Source: Sphingobacterium haloxyli (GTDB lineage Bacteria > Bacteroidota > Bacteroidia > Sphingobacteriales > Sphingobacteriaceae). Taken from it: 64,000 bases of DNA. The DNA lies in the NCBI RefSeq assembly GCF_002980525.1, contig NZ_PVBQ01000009.1, positions 62,001 to 126,000 of the forward strand, read 5' to 3'. Below are positions 17,013-25,535 of this stretch, piece by piece; the first letter of the stretch is position 1; each line of letters begins with the position of its first letter. The position numbers and the translations under genes are program-made. The notes under the pieces were generated by a model that was not told where the DNA came from, did no database searches, and worked only from the letters and a program-made list of their open reading frames with translations.

Positions 17013-18731
17013 ATGGTAAGTACTTACAAGAAGAAGCCTGCAATCAATTTAGACGGTTTTGCTGTTAAAGGATGGGAGGCGATTATTGCTGTTTTGACAA
17101 AGCAAAGCAATAGTGTCATCGCAGTGGATTGTTACACCGGGATAAGCCAAGATGAGCTGCAAACACAGTTGGCACAACTCAAACCGGATATCTTTTTGCA
17201 AACCAGTGACTTATTTATCTCCGAGGAAGAAGTAGCAGCCTTAACGGACAGGTTTATGACCGAAGATACGTTGTTCGGGTATATCTCCAATATTACATTA
17301 GATGAATACGTTGACGGGAAGAAGCTGAAATCGGCGCGGGAGGCAATTGCAGCATCTAGCGGACGTGTTTTAGTGCTTGGTCCGGGCGCGCAGTCGGTGG
17401 TTGATGCAGATATCTTAGTTTATGCGGATATGCCGCGTTGGGAAATACAGCAGCGGATGCGTAAGCGGCATGCGAAAGGTCTGGGTATTGATAATAGCAA
17501 CGCACCTTTTTCTCACCAGTATAAGCGTGGGCTGTTTAATGACTGGCGGGTGCTGGACAAGCATAAGCGGTCGATTTATAACCGCGTTGACTATTGGTTG
17601 GATACGGTGGTACCAAATGAACCTAAGATGATAGACAGGCAGACATTTTATGCCGGTATGGACAAAGCGGCGGCGTCGCCATTACGCGTGGTACCGTTCT
17701 TTGATCCTGCACCCTGGGGTGGTCAATGGATGAAGGAAGAATTTGCGCTCGACGCGTCGAAAGTGAATTACGGGTGGGGTTTCGACTGTGTGCCGGAGGA
17801 GAACAGCCTACTCTTCGATATCGATAACGTGATGTTCGAGATGCCTGCGGTGAATCTCGTTTATATAAAGAGTGGTGAGGTGTTAGGAAAGCCGGTGGAA
17901 GCTCGATTTGGGAAGGACTTCCCGATTCGTTTTGACTTTTTGGACACGGTTGGTGGGGGTAACCTCAGCCTTCAGGTACACCCAACTACCCAGTATGCGC
18001 GTGATCATTTCGGATTGCATTATACGCAGGATGAAAGTTATTACATCATGGACGCAAAAGATGATGCCCATGTGTACCTCGGTTTTAAAAAGGATGTGGA
18101 CCGGGACGCCGTGATAGACGAGCTGGAGAAAGCAGAACGAGGTGAGCTGGTTTTCGATGCGGAAAAATATGTAAACAAAATACCGACGAAGAAACACGAT
18201 CACTTTCTTATTCCGGCAGGAACAATCCACTGTTCAGGTACAAACGCGGTGGTGCTCGAGATTAGCTCGACGCCCAATCTATTTACGTTTAAGCTGTGGG
18301 ACTGGCAACGATTGGGTTTGGACGGAAAGCCCCGGCCCATCAACGTGCAGCGGGGTAAACAGGTGCTCGACTGGAATTGCGATACCGATTACGCCCAAGC
18401 GCAGTTGGTAAACAATGTGCAGATTGTGGATAAGGGTGACGGATGGGTGGAAGAAAAGACCGGGTTGCACAAAAGTGAGTTTATTGAAACGCGTCGGCAT
18501 ACCTTCTCGGTTCCGGTTACGCATGATACGCAGGACAGTGTGAATGTGCTGAATCTCGTAGATGGCGATGAAATTATCGTGGAAAGTCCTACGGGTGCAT
18601 TTGAGCCGATAATTATTCATTACGCGGAAACGTTTATTATTCCGGCAGCCGTGGGGACATATCGTATTCGACCGCATGGCGCGTCGACAGGCAAAACCTG
18701 CATGACGATTAAAGCATCGGTCAGAATTTGA
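17013..18731 (+). CDS. Class I mannose-6-phosphate isomerase-like protein with extra N-terminal domain
   Basis: A 572-residue protein. Residues about 220-572 are a type I (zinc, cupin) phosphomannose isomerase: PFFDPAPWGGQWMKE, the zinc ligands in SLQVHP (Gln321, His323), a Glu in TQDESYY, and His406 in IPAGTIHCSG. It would convert mannose 6-phosphate to fructose 6-phosphate in the cytoplasm. Residues 1 to about 210 form a separate alpha/beta domain (AVDCYTGISQDEL, LVLGPGAQ, LVYADMPRWEIQ) without a clear P-loop; similar long forms are known in Bacteroidota and other phyla but the function of that part is unclear. It is first in an operon with a sugar transporter and a sugar kinase. Confidence 0.85.
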   Translation: MVSTYKKKPAINLDGFAVKGWEAIIAVLTKQSNSVIAVDCYTGISQDELQTQLAQLKPDIFLQTSDLFISEEEVAALTDRFMTEDTLFGYISNITLDEYVDGKKLKSAREAIAASSGRVLVLGPGAQSVVDADILVYADMPRWEIQQRMRKRHAKGLGIDNSNAPFSHQYKRGLFNDWRVLDKHKRSIYNRVDYWLDTVVPNEPKMIDRQTFYAGMDKAAASPLRVVPFFDPAPWGGQWMKEEFALDASKVNYGWGFDCVPEENSLLFDIDNVMFEMPAVNLVYIKSGEVLGKPVEARFGKDFPIRFDFLDTVGGGNLSLQVHPTTQYARDHFGLHYTQDESYYIMDAKDDAHVYLGFKKDVDRDAVIDELEKAERGELVFDAEKYVNKIPTKKHDHFLIPAGTIHCSGTNAVVLEISSTPNLFTFKLWDWQRLGLDGKPRPINVQRGKQVLDWNCDTDYAQAQLVNNVQIVDKGDGWVEEKTGLHKSEFIETRRHTFSVPVTHDTQDSVNVLNLVDGDEIIVESPTGAFEPIIIHYAETFIIPAAVGTYRIRPHGASTGKTCMTIKASVRI

Positions 18732-18756
18732 TTAGGGGAGTTAAAACATAAACGCT

Positions 18757-19917
18757 ATGCCAAATAACCAACAAAATAAACCATCCCTTGTACTGATACC
18801 GATATTCCTCAATTTCTTTATTATGGGGTTTGTCGATATCGTGGGGATTGCGACCAATTATGTGAAGAAAGATTTCTTGCTGTCGGATACGACGGCCAGC
18901 CTGATACCGATGATGGTATTCGTGTGGTTTGCTATATGTGCTGTTCCCACAGGGCTATTGATGGACCGAATCGGACGTAAGCATACGGTATCTGTCTCAC
19001 TGATCATCACGGCTATTGCGATGGGCATCCCGTTTGTGAGCTATAGTTACGCGGGAATATTGTTCGCTTTTGCTTTGCTCGGAATCGGAAACACGGTGTT
19101 GCAGGTTTCGTTGAATCCGCTGGCCGCATTCGTTGTACGCAAGGAAAAATTGACCAGCACCCTTACCATGGGGCAGTTTATCAAAGCAATTTCTTCTTTT
19201 TTGGGCCCGATATTGATGGGCGTGGCTGCTGTACAACTGGGCAACTGGCGTCTTACGTTTTTATTTTATGGCCTGGCAACGGTGCTGTCTATCATTGTGC
19301 TGCACACGATGCATCCGAACGAACCGAAATCGGACACCGCGGTAAGCTCTTCTTCCTTTCGCAAGATATTTGCCTTGCTGCGCGATGGGTTTCTCATTCG
19401 CTGTGTCGTTGTTATTTTATTGATAGTAGGAATTGATGTAGGCTTGAATACCAGTATCCCCCAGCTGTTAATGAATCGCGTCGCCATGCCGTTGGAAGAC
19501 GCCGCACTGGGGACTAGCCTTTACTTTGCAACCCGAACCGTCGGTACGTTTGTGGGGGCGATCCTGCTGGTCAAACTATCAGCCGTAGAATTTCTGCGTG
19601 GAACTATAGTATTGGCTGTTTTAGGGTTTATAGGTATGCTAGTCGGCTCCTCGTTATGGGTGTTATTACTGTCTATTGCTGTAGTCGGCCTGGCCTGTGC
19701 GAATGTATTTTCGATTGTTTTTTCACTGGCAATGCAACATGATATGAAGCATGCCAACGAAATCTCGGCATTGATGATCATGGGGGTATCTGGTGGAGCG
19801 CTGGTTTTGCCATTGCAAGGTTTGATTACTGACTTGACGAGCTTCACGGCTGGTCTGCTGGTGATTCTTGTCAGTATGATAATCATCGGTTCAATTTCGT
19901 ATAAACTTAAGTATTAG
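18757..19917 (+). CDS. MFS sugar transporter
   Basis: An inner-membrane permease of 386 residues with about 12 hydrophobic segments. The A-like motif between segments 2 and 3 reads GLLMDRIGRKHTV, as in the major facilitator superfamily, and the N terminus LIPIFLNFFIMGFVDIVG resembles the FucP/GlcP-type branch found in Bacteroidota sugar loci. It would bring free mannose, or short mannosides, from the periplasm into the cytoplasm. It starts 25 bases after the isomerase gene and its stop is four bases before the ROK kinase gene, so all three are cotranscribed. Substrate is inferred from neighbours only. Confidence 0.85.
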   Translation: MPNNQQNKPSLVLIPIFLNFFIMGFVDIVGIATNYVKKDFLLSDTTASLIPMMVFVWFAICAVPTGLLMDRIGRKHTVSVSLIITAIAMGIPFVSYSYAGILFAFALLGIGNTVLQVSLNPLAAFVVRKEKLTSTLTMGQFIKAISSFLGPILMGVAAVQLGNWRLTFLFYGLATVLSIIVLHTMHPNEPKSDTAVSSSSFRKIFALLRDGFLIRCVVVILLIVGIDVGLNTSIPQLLMNRVAMPLEDAALGTSLYFATRTVGTFVGAILLVKLSAVEFLRGTIVLAVLGFIGMLVGSSLWVLLLSIAVVGLACANVFSIVFSLAMQHDMKHANEISALMIMGVSGGALVLPLQGLITDLTSFTAGLLVILVSMIIIGSISYKLKY

Positions 19918-19921
19918 TCAT

Positions 19922-21019
19922 ATGTATAATCACGATAACCGCATTGTATTGACATTGGACGCCGGCGGTACAAATATGGTGTTCTCGGCTATTCAAGGTA
20001 ATGTTGAAATAGTGGAGCCCTATTGCTTACCGGCTTATCCGGATGATCTGCAGAAATGTCTCGATACGTTGATTGATGGGTTTACACACATCAGGAGTCT
20101 CTTGCCAAAAGCGCCGGTTGCGATTAGCTTCGCGTTTCCAGGTCCGGCGGATTATAAGAACGGGATCATTCATGATTTACCGAATTTTCCGTCTTTCCGC
20201 GGCGGCGTTCCGCTTGGTCCGTTTTTGCAGGAACATTTTCAGATTCCCGTTTTTATCAATAATGACGGTAATCTCTTCGCTTATGGAGAGGCATTGGCAG
20301 GTGCGCTCCCAACCTTGAATGATCGATTAAAAAAACTGGGTTACAATAAAGAATATCGCAACCTTATTGGTGTCACGTTTGGAACCGGATTTGGATCAGG
20401 CGTTGTGATCGATAACCGTTTGTTGACGGGCGACAACGATTGTGGTGGCGATGTATGGGTATTCCGCAATAAACTTTACCCCGATAAAATAGCCGAAGAG
20501 AGTGTTAGTAGACGCGCTATCACCAGGGTGTATAACGAATATGCGGCTGTGCGAGACGAAACATTGACGCCTAACGATATATTCCGCATTGCAGAGGGCG
20601 AGATACAGGGCGACCGACAGGCGGCAATCCGAAGTTTTGCTCAATTGGGTGAGGTTGCTGGCGATGTTATTGCGCACTTATTGACCGTTGGAGATGGAAT
20701 CGTTGTTATTGGCGGTGGAATCATTGGCGCAGCGAAATACATTATGCCTGCACTGATAGGCGAACTGAGGTCTTCTTTATCTACCTTTTCCGGTGATAGC
20801 TTATCGCGCCTACAGATGGAGGTGGTCGATGCGCAGGACGAAGACGGTTTGAAACAGGCTGTTTTGGAGGAATGGAGGGAGATTGACATTCCGAATACCA
20901 ATAAAAAGATCAATTACAACCCGCATAAAAAAACATTTGTTATGACAACATCGCTAGGAACGAGCACGGCCATCTCACTTGGTGCTTACGCTTATGCTTT
21001 GCATCAATTGGCGGATTAA
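19922..21019 (+). CDS. ROK family sugar kinase, probable mannose or glucose kinase
   Basis: A 365-residue cytoplasmic kinase. LTLDAGGTN (phosphate-binding loop, Asp13) near the start, SFAFPGPADY, and NNDGNLFAYGEAL with the catalytic Asp mark the ROK fold; TFGTGFGSG and IVVIGGGIIG follow. The usual ROK zinc motif CxCGxxGCxE is not present; the matching stretch reads DNDCGGDVWVFRN, so this is a zinc-less variant. Sitting between the MFS permease and the GH92 gene, and beside a mannose-6-phosphate isomerase, it most likely makes mannose 6-phosphate, the isomerase's substrate. A glucokinase role cannot be excluded. It is longer than the usual 300 residues, with an insert near residue 300. Confidence 0.85.
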   Translation: MYNHDNRIVLTLDAGGTNMVFSAIQGNVEIVEPYCLPAYPDDLQKCLDTLIDGFTHIRSLLPKAPVAISFAFPGPADYKNGIIHDLPNFPSFRGGVPLGPFLQEHFQIPVFINNDGNLFAYGEALAGALPTLNDRLKKLGYNKEYRNLIGVTFGTGFGSGVVIDNRLLTGDNDCGGDVWVFRNKLYPDKIAEESVSRRAITRVYNEYAAVRDETLTPNDIFRIAEGEIQGDRQAAIRSFAQLGEVAGDVIAHLLTVGDGIVVIGGGIIGAAKYIMPALIGELRSSLSTFSGDSLSRLQMEVVDAQDEDGLKQAVLEEWREIDIPNTNKKINYNPHKKTFVMTTSLGTSTAISLGAYAYALHQLAD

Positions 21020-21051
21020 ACTATAAATACTAAACATTCAATTATGATAAT

Positions 21052-24000
21052 ATGAAAGAGCAGTTAACCACTATCCTTCGGTACCTATTATTTGTTTTAC
21101 TGGGTGGCGGGACGCTTTCGGTAGCTAGAACATACGCTCAGCAGGCTACTATCTGGCAAATCGGACATGATGACAATCAGGCTGCAGATATGGCGCTGTA
21201 CCCCGCATCTTTTGACAAATTTCTTGAGCACGATTTTGGATACGAAGACCGGTACTTTCTGGTCGGATCATCAGATGCCCGGACAACTTTTCCTTTTGTC
21301 TTACCTGGGCCAAAAAACGCATGGGGGGGCACCGGGCGCACGGCAGGCATACGTTCTCACTTTATTACAGTGAGTTTCGAACTTCATAATGTACCAGTTC
21401 AACGAGATGCTGCAGCCAAAGGTCGCTTAAATCCTGGCCAGACAGCAGCAAAGCCCGCTAGTAGCACAAATTCCAACCTATCGGATTCGCTATGGAGCCT
21501 TTCCTTAGACCTTCTGGGAGTAGATCCTCAATATGGTTCTACGCTCAAACTGCTGATTAACGACAACCCTTATACTTTTACGTTTGACAGGGGGCCAGGA
21601 AAGGCGGACCCGGTCGGCCCCTTTTCTAAAGATAGTGAGCAGATGATTAACCTGGCGTTGCCAAATGATCTGATAAGAGACGGGTATAATGAAATCGTGA
21701 TCACGTCGCTTGACGGCGGATGGGTTGCCTTTGATCAAATTAAGCTATCCGGCCCCAAAAAAACAACGTTAAAGCCGGCGTCCGACGCCTTAATCAGAAG
21801 CGTTAGACCGGCCAACTTCCAGACTGCTGACAACAAACAACCCCTTCTGATAAACATAGTTGATGCCTGGGAGAAGCCAACCATAAGCGTTCGGCTTGAT
21901 GGTAAAGAGATCATGCGCCAGCAGCTTGAGGGTGGAAGCTCGGTCTTGGAAGCCCCTATGCCAGCAGTAGCGACGAAGAAGCATAGCGTGTATAAGATAC
22001 TGATCAATGGCAAGGAGTACAGCAGTGGAACAATCGTGCGTCAACCTCAAAACGAAGGTAGTTACGCCGACTACGTCAATACGATGATCGGTGCCGCGCA
22101 CTCCCGCTGGATGTTAGCGCCTGGTCCCTGGATGCCTTTCAGCATGGTCAAACTGAGTCCGGACAACCAGAACAGCGGTTGGCAGGCAGGATACGACCCA
22201 ACTTTTGAATCCATCGGCACGTTCAGTCATATCCACGAATGGACGATGGCCGGCCTAGGAACGTTTCCCGTCACCGGGCAGCTCATCACTTTTATAGGCG
22301 ATCAAAGCGGAGCGGACGGCGGATATCGTTCCAAAATCGATAAAACGACCGAGGAAGCTCCGCTGGGATACTATAAGGCCGATCTCATGGACTACGATAT
22401 CCGCGCGGAGTTAACGGCATTAACGCGCAGTAGCTTTCAGCGATACACGTACAATCAAGGCGACACAGGCCGGATCATGATTGATCTGAAGATTCCGGCC
22501 GAATATAACTACGAGTTACAGGAGGTGAAGATCACCAAAGTAACCGACAACCGAATTGAGGGACTGAGCGAACAAATATCAAAAAATGTATGGTCTGGCG
22601 ACGTTAACCAAGACTACATTGTTCATTTCGTGATGGAATTTGACCAGCCAATCATCAACCACGGGTCATGGTTGAATAATCAAGCTCGAGTCAAAGAAAA
22701 CCTAGAAGCAGATAGCGCCGAAAATGCGGGTCTGTTTGTAGAGTTCGACCTTAGCAAAAGCAGAACGGTTCAGCTCCGTACGGGCATATCTTATGTAAGC
22801 ATAGAAAATGCGGCATTAAATCTAAAGGAAGAAATCTCCAATCCCTTTGGCTGGTCGTTTGATGCGGTTGTTGCTCAGAACAGATCTACATGGAATGAGC
22901 TGCTTGGCCGGATAGAAATCAGCAGTAACGACTATCTCCAGAAAGAGAAATTTTATACCAATATGTACCGTGCACTGGCTAGCCGTAATATTTTCAGTGA
23001 TGTGGATGGAAGTTGGCGGTCTGCAGACGAGAAGATTCAGAAATTTACCCGTCCCGAAGATGTGGCCTTGGGATGCGATGCTTTTTGGAATACGTTCTGG
23101 AACTTGAATCAGTTCTGGAATCTCGTTACACCGGAGTGGAGCAACCGCTGGGTGCGTTCGCAGTTAGCGATGTATGATGCGAACGGCTGGCTTGCGAAGG
23201 GGCCTGCCGGAATGGAGTACGTTCCGGTGATGGTGGCAGAGCATGAAATCCCACTTATCGTAGGAGCCTATCAAATGGGAATCCGTGATTACGATGTAGA
23301 CAAAGCCTTTGAAGCAGTAAAAAAAATGCAGACGACAATGCCTGCTGCTGTAGCGGGTGGCTTTGCAGGGAACCGCGACTTAGCAACCTACCTAAAACAT
23401 CAGTACGTACCCTACGACGAGGGGAGATTTTCTAACTCACTGGAATATAGTTTCGACGACTGGACAGTCGGGCAATTCGCGAAATCGCTAGGAAAAATGG
23501 ATGATTATGCGATGTTTAACAAACGGGGGCAGTGGTGGAAGAATGCGATAGACCCGCAGACCGGTTATGCCCGTATGCGCGATTCGAAAGGCAACTGGCT
23601 TGCAGATTTTGATCCGTTCAAGTCGGGTGCAAATAAACATTATGTGGAGGGTAACGCGTGGCAACTTACCTTTTTCGTGCCACAAGATGTGGTTGGCCTA
23701 GCCGAACTAATCGGCCGCGATAAAATGCTGGATCGCCTTGAATGGGGCTTTGAGGAAAGCGATAAATGGCGCTACAACGGACCCAACGACCAGTATTGGG
23801 ATTATCCTGTTGTGCAAGGCAATCAGCAGTCTATGCATTTTGCGTATCTTTTTAATTGGCTCGGAAAGCCGTGGGCTACGCAAAAATGGAGCCGCTCCAT
23901 TGGCGAACGCTATTACGGCTCAGGCGTATCGAACGCTTATTTAGGAGATGAGGATCAAGGGCAGATGAGCGCGTGGTATCTCATGAATGCCTTGGGACTA

Positions 24001-25503
24001 TTCCAAATAGATGGAGGTACACGGGAAGATCCTGTGTACGAAATAGGCAGCCCGATATTTAGGAAGGTTGCTATCGACCTTGGTGGTCGATACAATCGCG
24101 GGCAGCGCTTTATCATTGAGGCTAAAAACACAAGTAGGACCAATATCTATGTACAAAAAGCAACGCTTAATGGGAAACCCTTGCATGACTTTAAATTTTC
24201 GGCTAGCGAACTTCTAAAAGGGGGCAGTTTAGTGCTAGAGATGGGCCCGGAACCCAACAAAAGTTGGGGCCTAGGTAATCTGAAAGCTCAAATCCGTTCA
24301 GATTCGCGCTTATCCAACGTAAAGGAGAAAGCTGTCGAGCTTGTTAAAAGCGGTTTTACGGCAGGCGATGGTTACGAGGAGGTCTGGATCAGGGACTATA
24401 ACACGTTTATCACGGTGGCCAGTACTCTTCATGATCCTGAAACGATTAAAGAGCACTTGCGGGTTTTCTTCCGGTTGCAGGGTGAGGACGGAAACATCGT
24501 TGACGGATTTGTTCCCAAAGAGAAAGCAGAAAGCTCCAGCGGAGGGTATCAATACATTGTTTCTAAGCTGGAACCCAACTATGCCGGACACAAAAACACG
24601 GTAGAAACCGATCAGGAGTCTTCGTTGATTCAAGCTGTTTATAAATATGTGAAGGCTACAGGCGACAAGATTTTCCTCGACGAGAAAATTGACGGTATTG
24701 CCGTCAAGAGACGTTTGGCGCTAGCTTTGGGTTTTCTTATGGAGCATCGATACGATAAAAAACATGGATTGCTCTGGGGAGCTACAACGGCTGACTGGGG
24801 CGATGTACAGCCCGAACATCCATGGGGCGTTTACCTCGACGAAAATTCTAACCTTGCTATTGATATTTATGATAATGCCATGTTTCTGGTGGCGATCGAT
24901 AATTACCTGGAACTTGCCCCTGATGATAGCGGAAAATGGCAAAAAATCAGAAAAAATATTGCTGCTAATACCATGAAACATTTGTGGGATACCGATCGAC
25001 AAAAATTTAAACCACACCTTTATTTGGATGCATCACCCTTTCCTTCCACTTTTGATGAAGATGAAATCTTTTATCATGGCGGGACTGCTGTTGCTATTGA
25101 AGCAAACTTACTCTCCAAAGAACAAGCCCGGATTTCATTTGATAAAATGATAGAAAACGTACAGAAATCCGGAGCGCCCTCCGTGGGCCTCACCCTCTAT
25201 CCCACCTATCCCGAAGGTGTTTTTCAAAACAAGAGTATGTTTCCCTACAACTATCAAAATGGAGGAGACTGGACCTGGTTTGGTGGTCGTATTATCAAAC
25301 AGATGATCAAAAATGGTTTCTACCAAATGGCTTACGAGCAGCTTGGCCCTATGCTGGACAGAGTACTCGCCAATAACGGTTTCTATGAATTCTACTCTAT
25401 CGATAATAAACCTAGTGGTTCCGGATCGTTCAGGGGATCAGCAGGCGTATTATATGATGCCATCGTTCTATTGGAAGAATATTCGGAAGCTACACCGGAA
25501 TAA
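21052..25503 (+). CDS. Secreted multidomain GH92 alpha-mannosidase with extra C-terminal six-hairpin domain
   Basis: A 1483-residue exported protein with signal peptide ending TYAQQ. Residues about 28-250 look like a beta-sandwich of the rhamnogalacturonan-lyase domain III type (TIWQIGHDDNQAADM, GWVAFDQIKLSG), likely carbohydrate binding. Residues about 336-1070 are GH92: ADYVNTMIG, the general-acid motif SLEYSFDDW (Glu798), and the base motif GDEDQGQMSAW (Asp966, Asp968), then YEIGSPIF. Residues about 1080-1483 are an (alpha/alpha)6 glycosidase-like domain (YEEVWIRDYNTF, WGATTADWGD, DIYDNAMFL). GH92 enzymes are calcium-dependent exo-mannosidases. A normal GH92 is about 750 residues, so this is a fusion. 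It sits in the mannose operon, 32 bases after the ROK gene and 32 before SusC. Confidence 0.88.
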   Translation: MKEQLTTILRYLLFVLLGGGTLSVARTYAQQATIWQIGHDDNQAADMALYPASFDKFLEHDFGYEDRYFLVGSSDARTTFPFVLPGPKNAWGGTGRTAGIRSHFITVSFELHNVPVQRDAAAKGRLNPGQTAAKPASSTNSNLSDSLWSLSLDLLGVDPQYGSTLKLLINDNPYTFTFDRGPGKADPVGPFSKDSEQMINLALPNDLIRDGYNEIVITSLDGGWVAFDQIKLSGPKKTTLKPASDALIRSVRPANFQTADNKQPLLINIVDAWEKPTISVRLDGKEIMRQQLEGGSSVLEAPMPAVATKKHSVYKILINGKEYSSGTIVRQPQNEGSYADYVNTMIGAAHSRWMLAPGPWMPFSMVKLSPDNQNSGWQAGYDPTFESIGTFSHIHEWTMAGLGTFPVTGQLITFIGDQSGADGGYRSKIDKTTEEAPLGYYKADLMDYDIRAELTALTRSSFQRYTYNQGDTGRIMIDLKIPAEYNYELQEVKITKVTDNRIEGLSEQISKNVWSGDVNQDYIVHFVMEFDQPIINHGSWLNNQARVKENLEADSAENAGLFVEFDLSKSRTVQLRTGISYVSIENAALNLKEEISNPFGWSFDAVVAQNRSTWNELLGRIEISSNDYLQKEKFYTNMYRALASRNIFSDVDGSWRSADEKIQKFTRPEDVALGCDAFWNTFWNLNQFWNLVTPEWSNRWVRSQLAMYDANGWLAKGPAGMEYVPVMVAEHEIPLIVGAYQMGIRDYDVDKAFEAVKKMQTTMPAAVAGGFAGNRDLATYLKHQYVPYDEGRFSNSLEYSFDDWTVGQFAKSLGKMDDYAMFNKRGQWWKNAIDPQTGYARMRDSKGNWLADFDPFKSGANKHYVEGNAWQLTFFVPQDVVGLAELIGRDKMLDRLEWGFEESDKWRYNGPNDQYWDYPVVQGNQQSMHFAYLFNWLGKPWATQKWSRSIGERYYGSGVSNAYLGDEDQGQMSAWYLMNALGLFQIDGGTREDPVYEIGSPIFRKVAIDLGGRYNRGQRFIIEAKNTSRTNIYVQKATLNGKPLHDFKFSASELLKGGSLVLEMGPEPNKSWGLGNLKAQIRSDSRLSNVKEKAVELVKSGFTAGDGYEEVWIRDYNTFITVASTLHDPETIKEHLRVFFRLQGEDGNIVDGFVPKEKAESSSGGYQYIVSKLEPNYAGHKNTVETDQESSLIQAVYKYVKATGDKIFLDEKIDGIAVKRRLALALGFLMEHRYDKKHGLLWGATTADWGDVQPEHPWGVYLDENSNLAIDIYDNAMFLVAIDNYLELAPDDSGKWQKIRKNIAANTMKHLWDTDRQKFKPHLYLDASPFPSTFDEDEIFYHGGTAVAIEANLLSKEQARISFDKMIENVQKSGAPSVGLTLYPTYPEGVFQNKSMFPYNYQNGGDWTWFGGRIIKQMIKNGFYQMAYEQLGPMLDRVLANNGFYEFYSIDNKPSGSGSFRGSAGVLYDAIVLLEEYSEATPE

Positions 25504-25535
25504 TAAATAATTCATCAATTCAAATTATAGACGCT

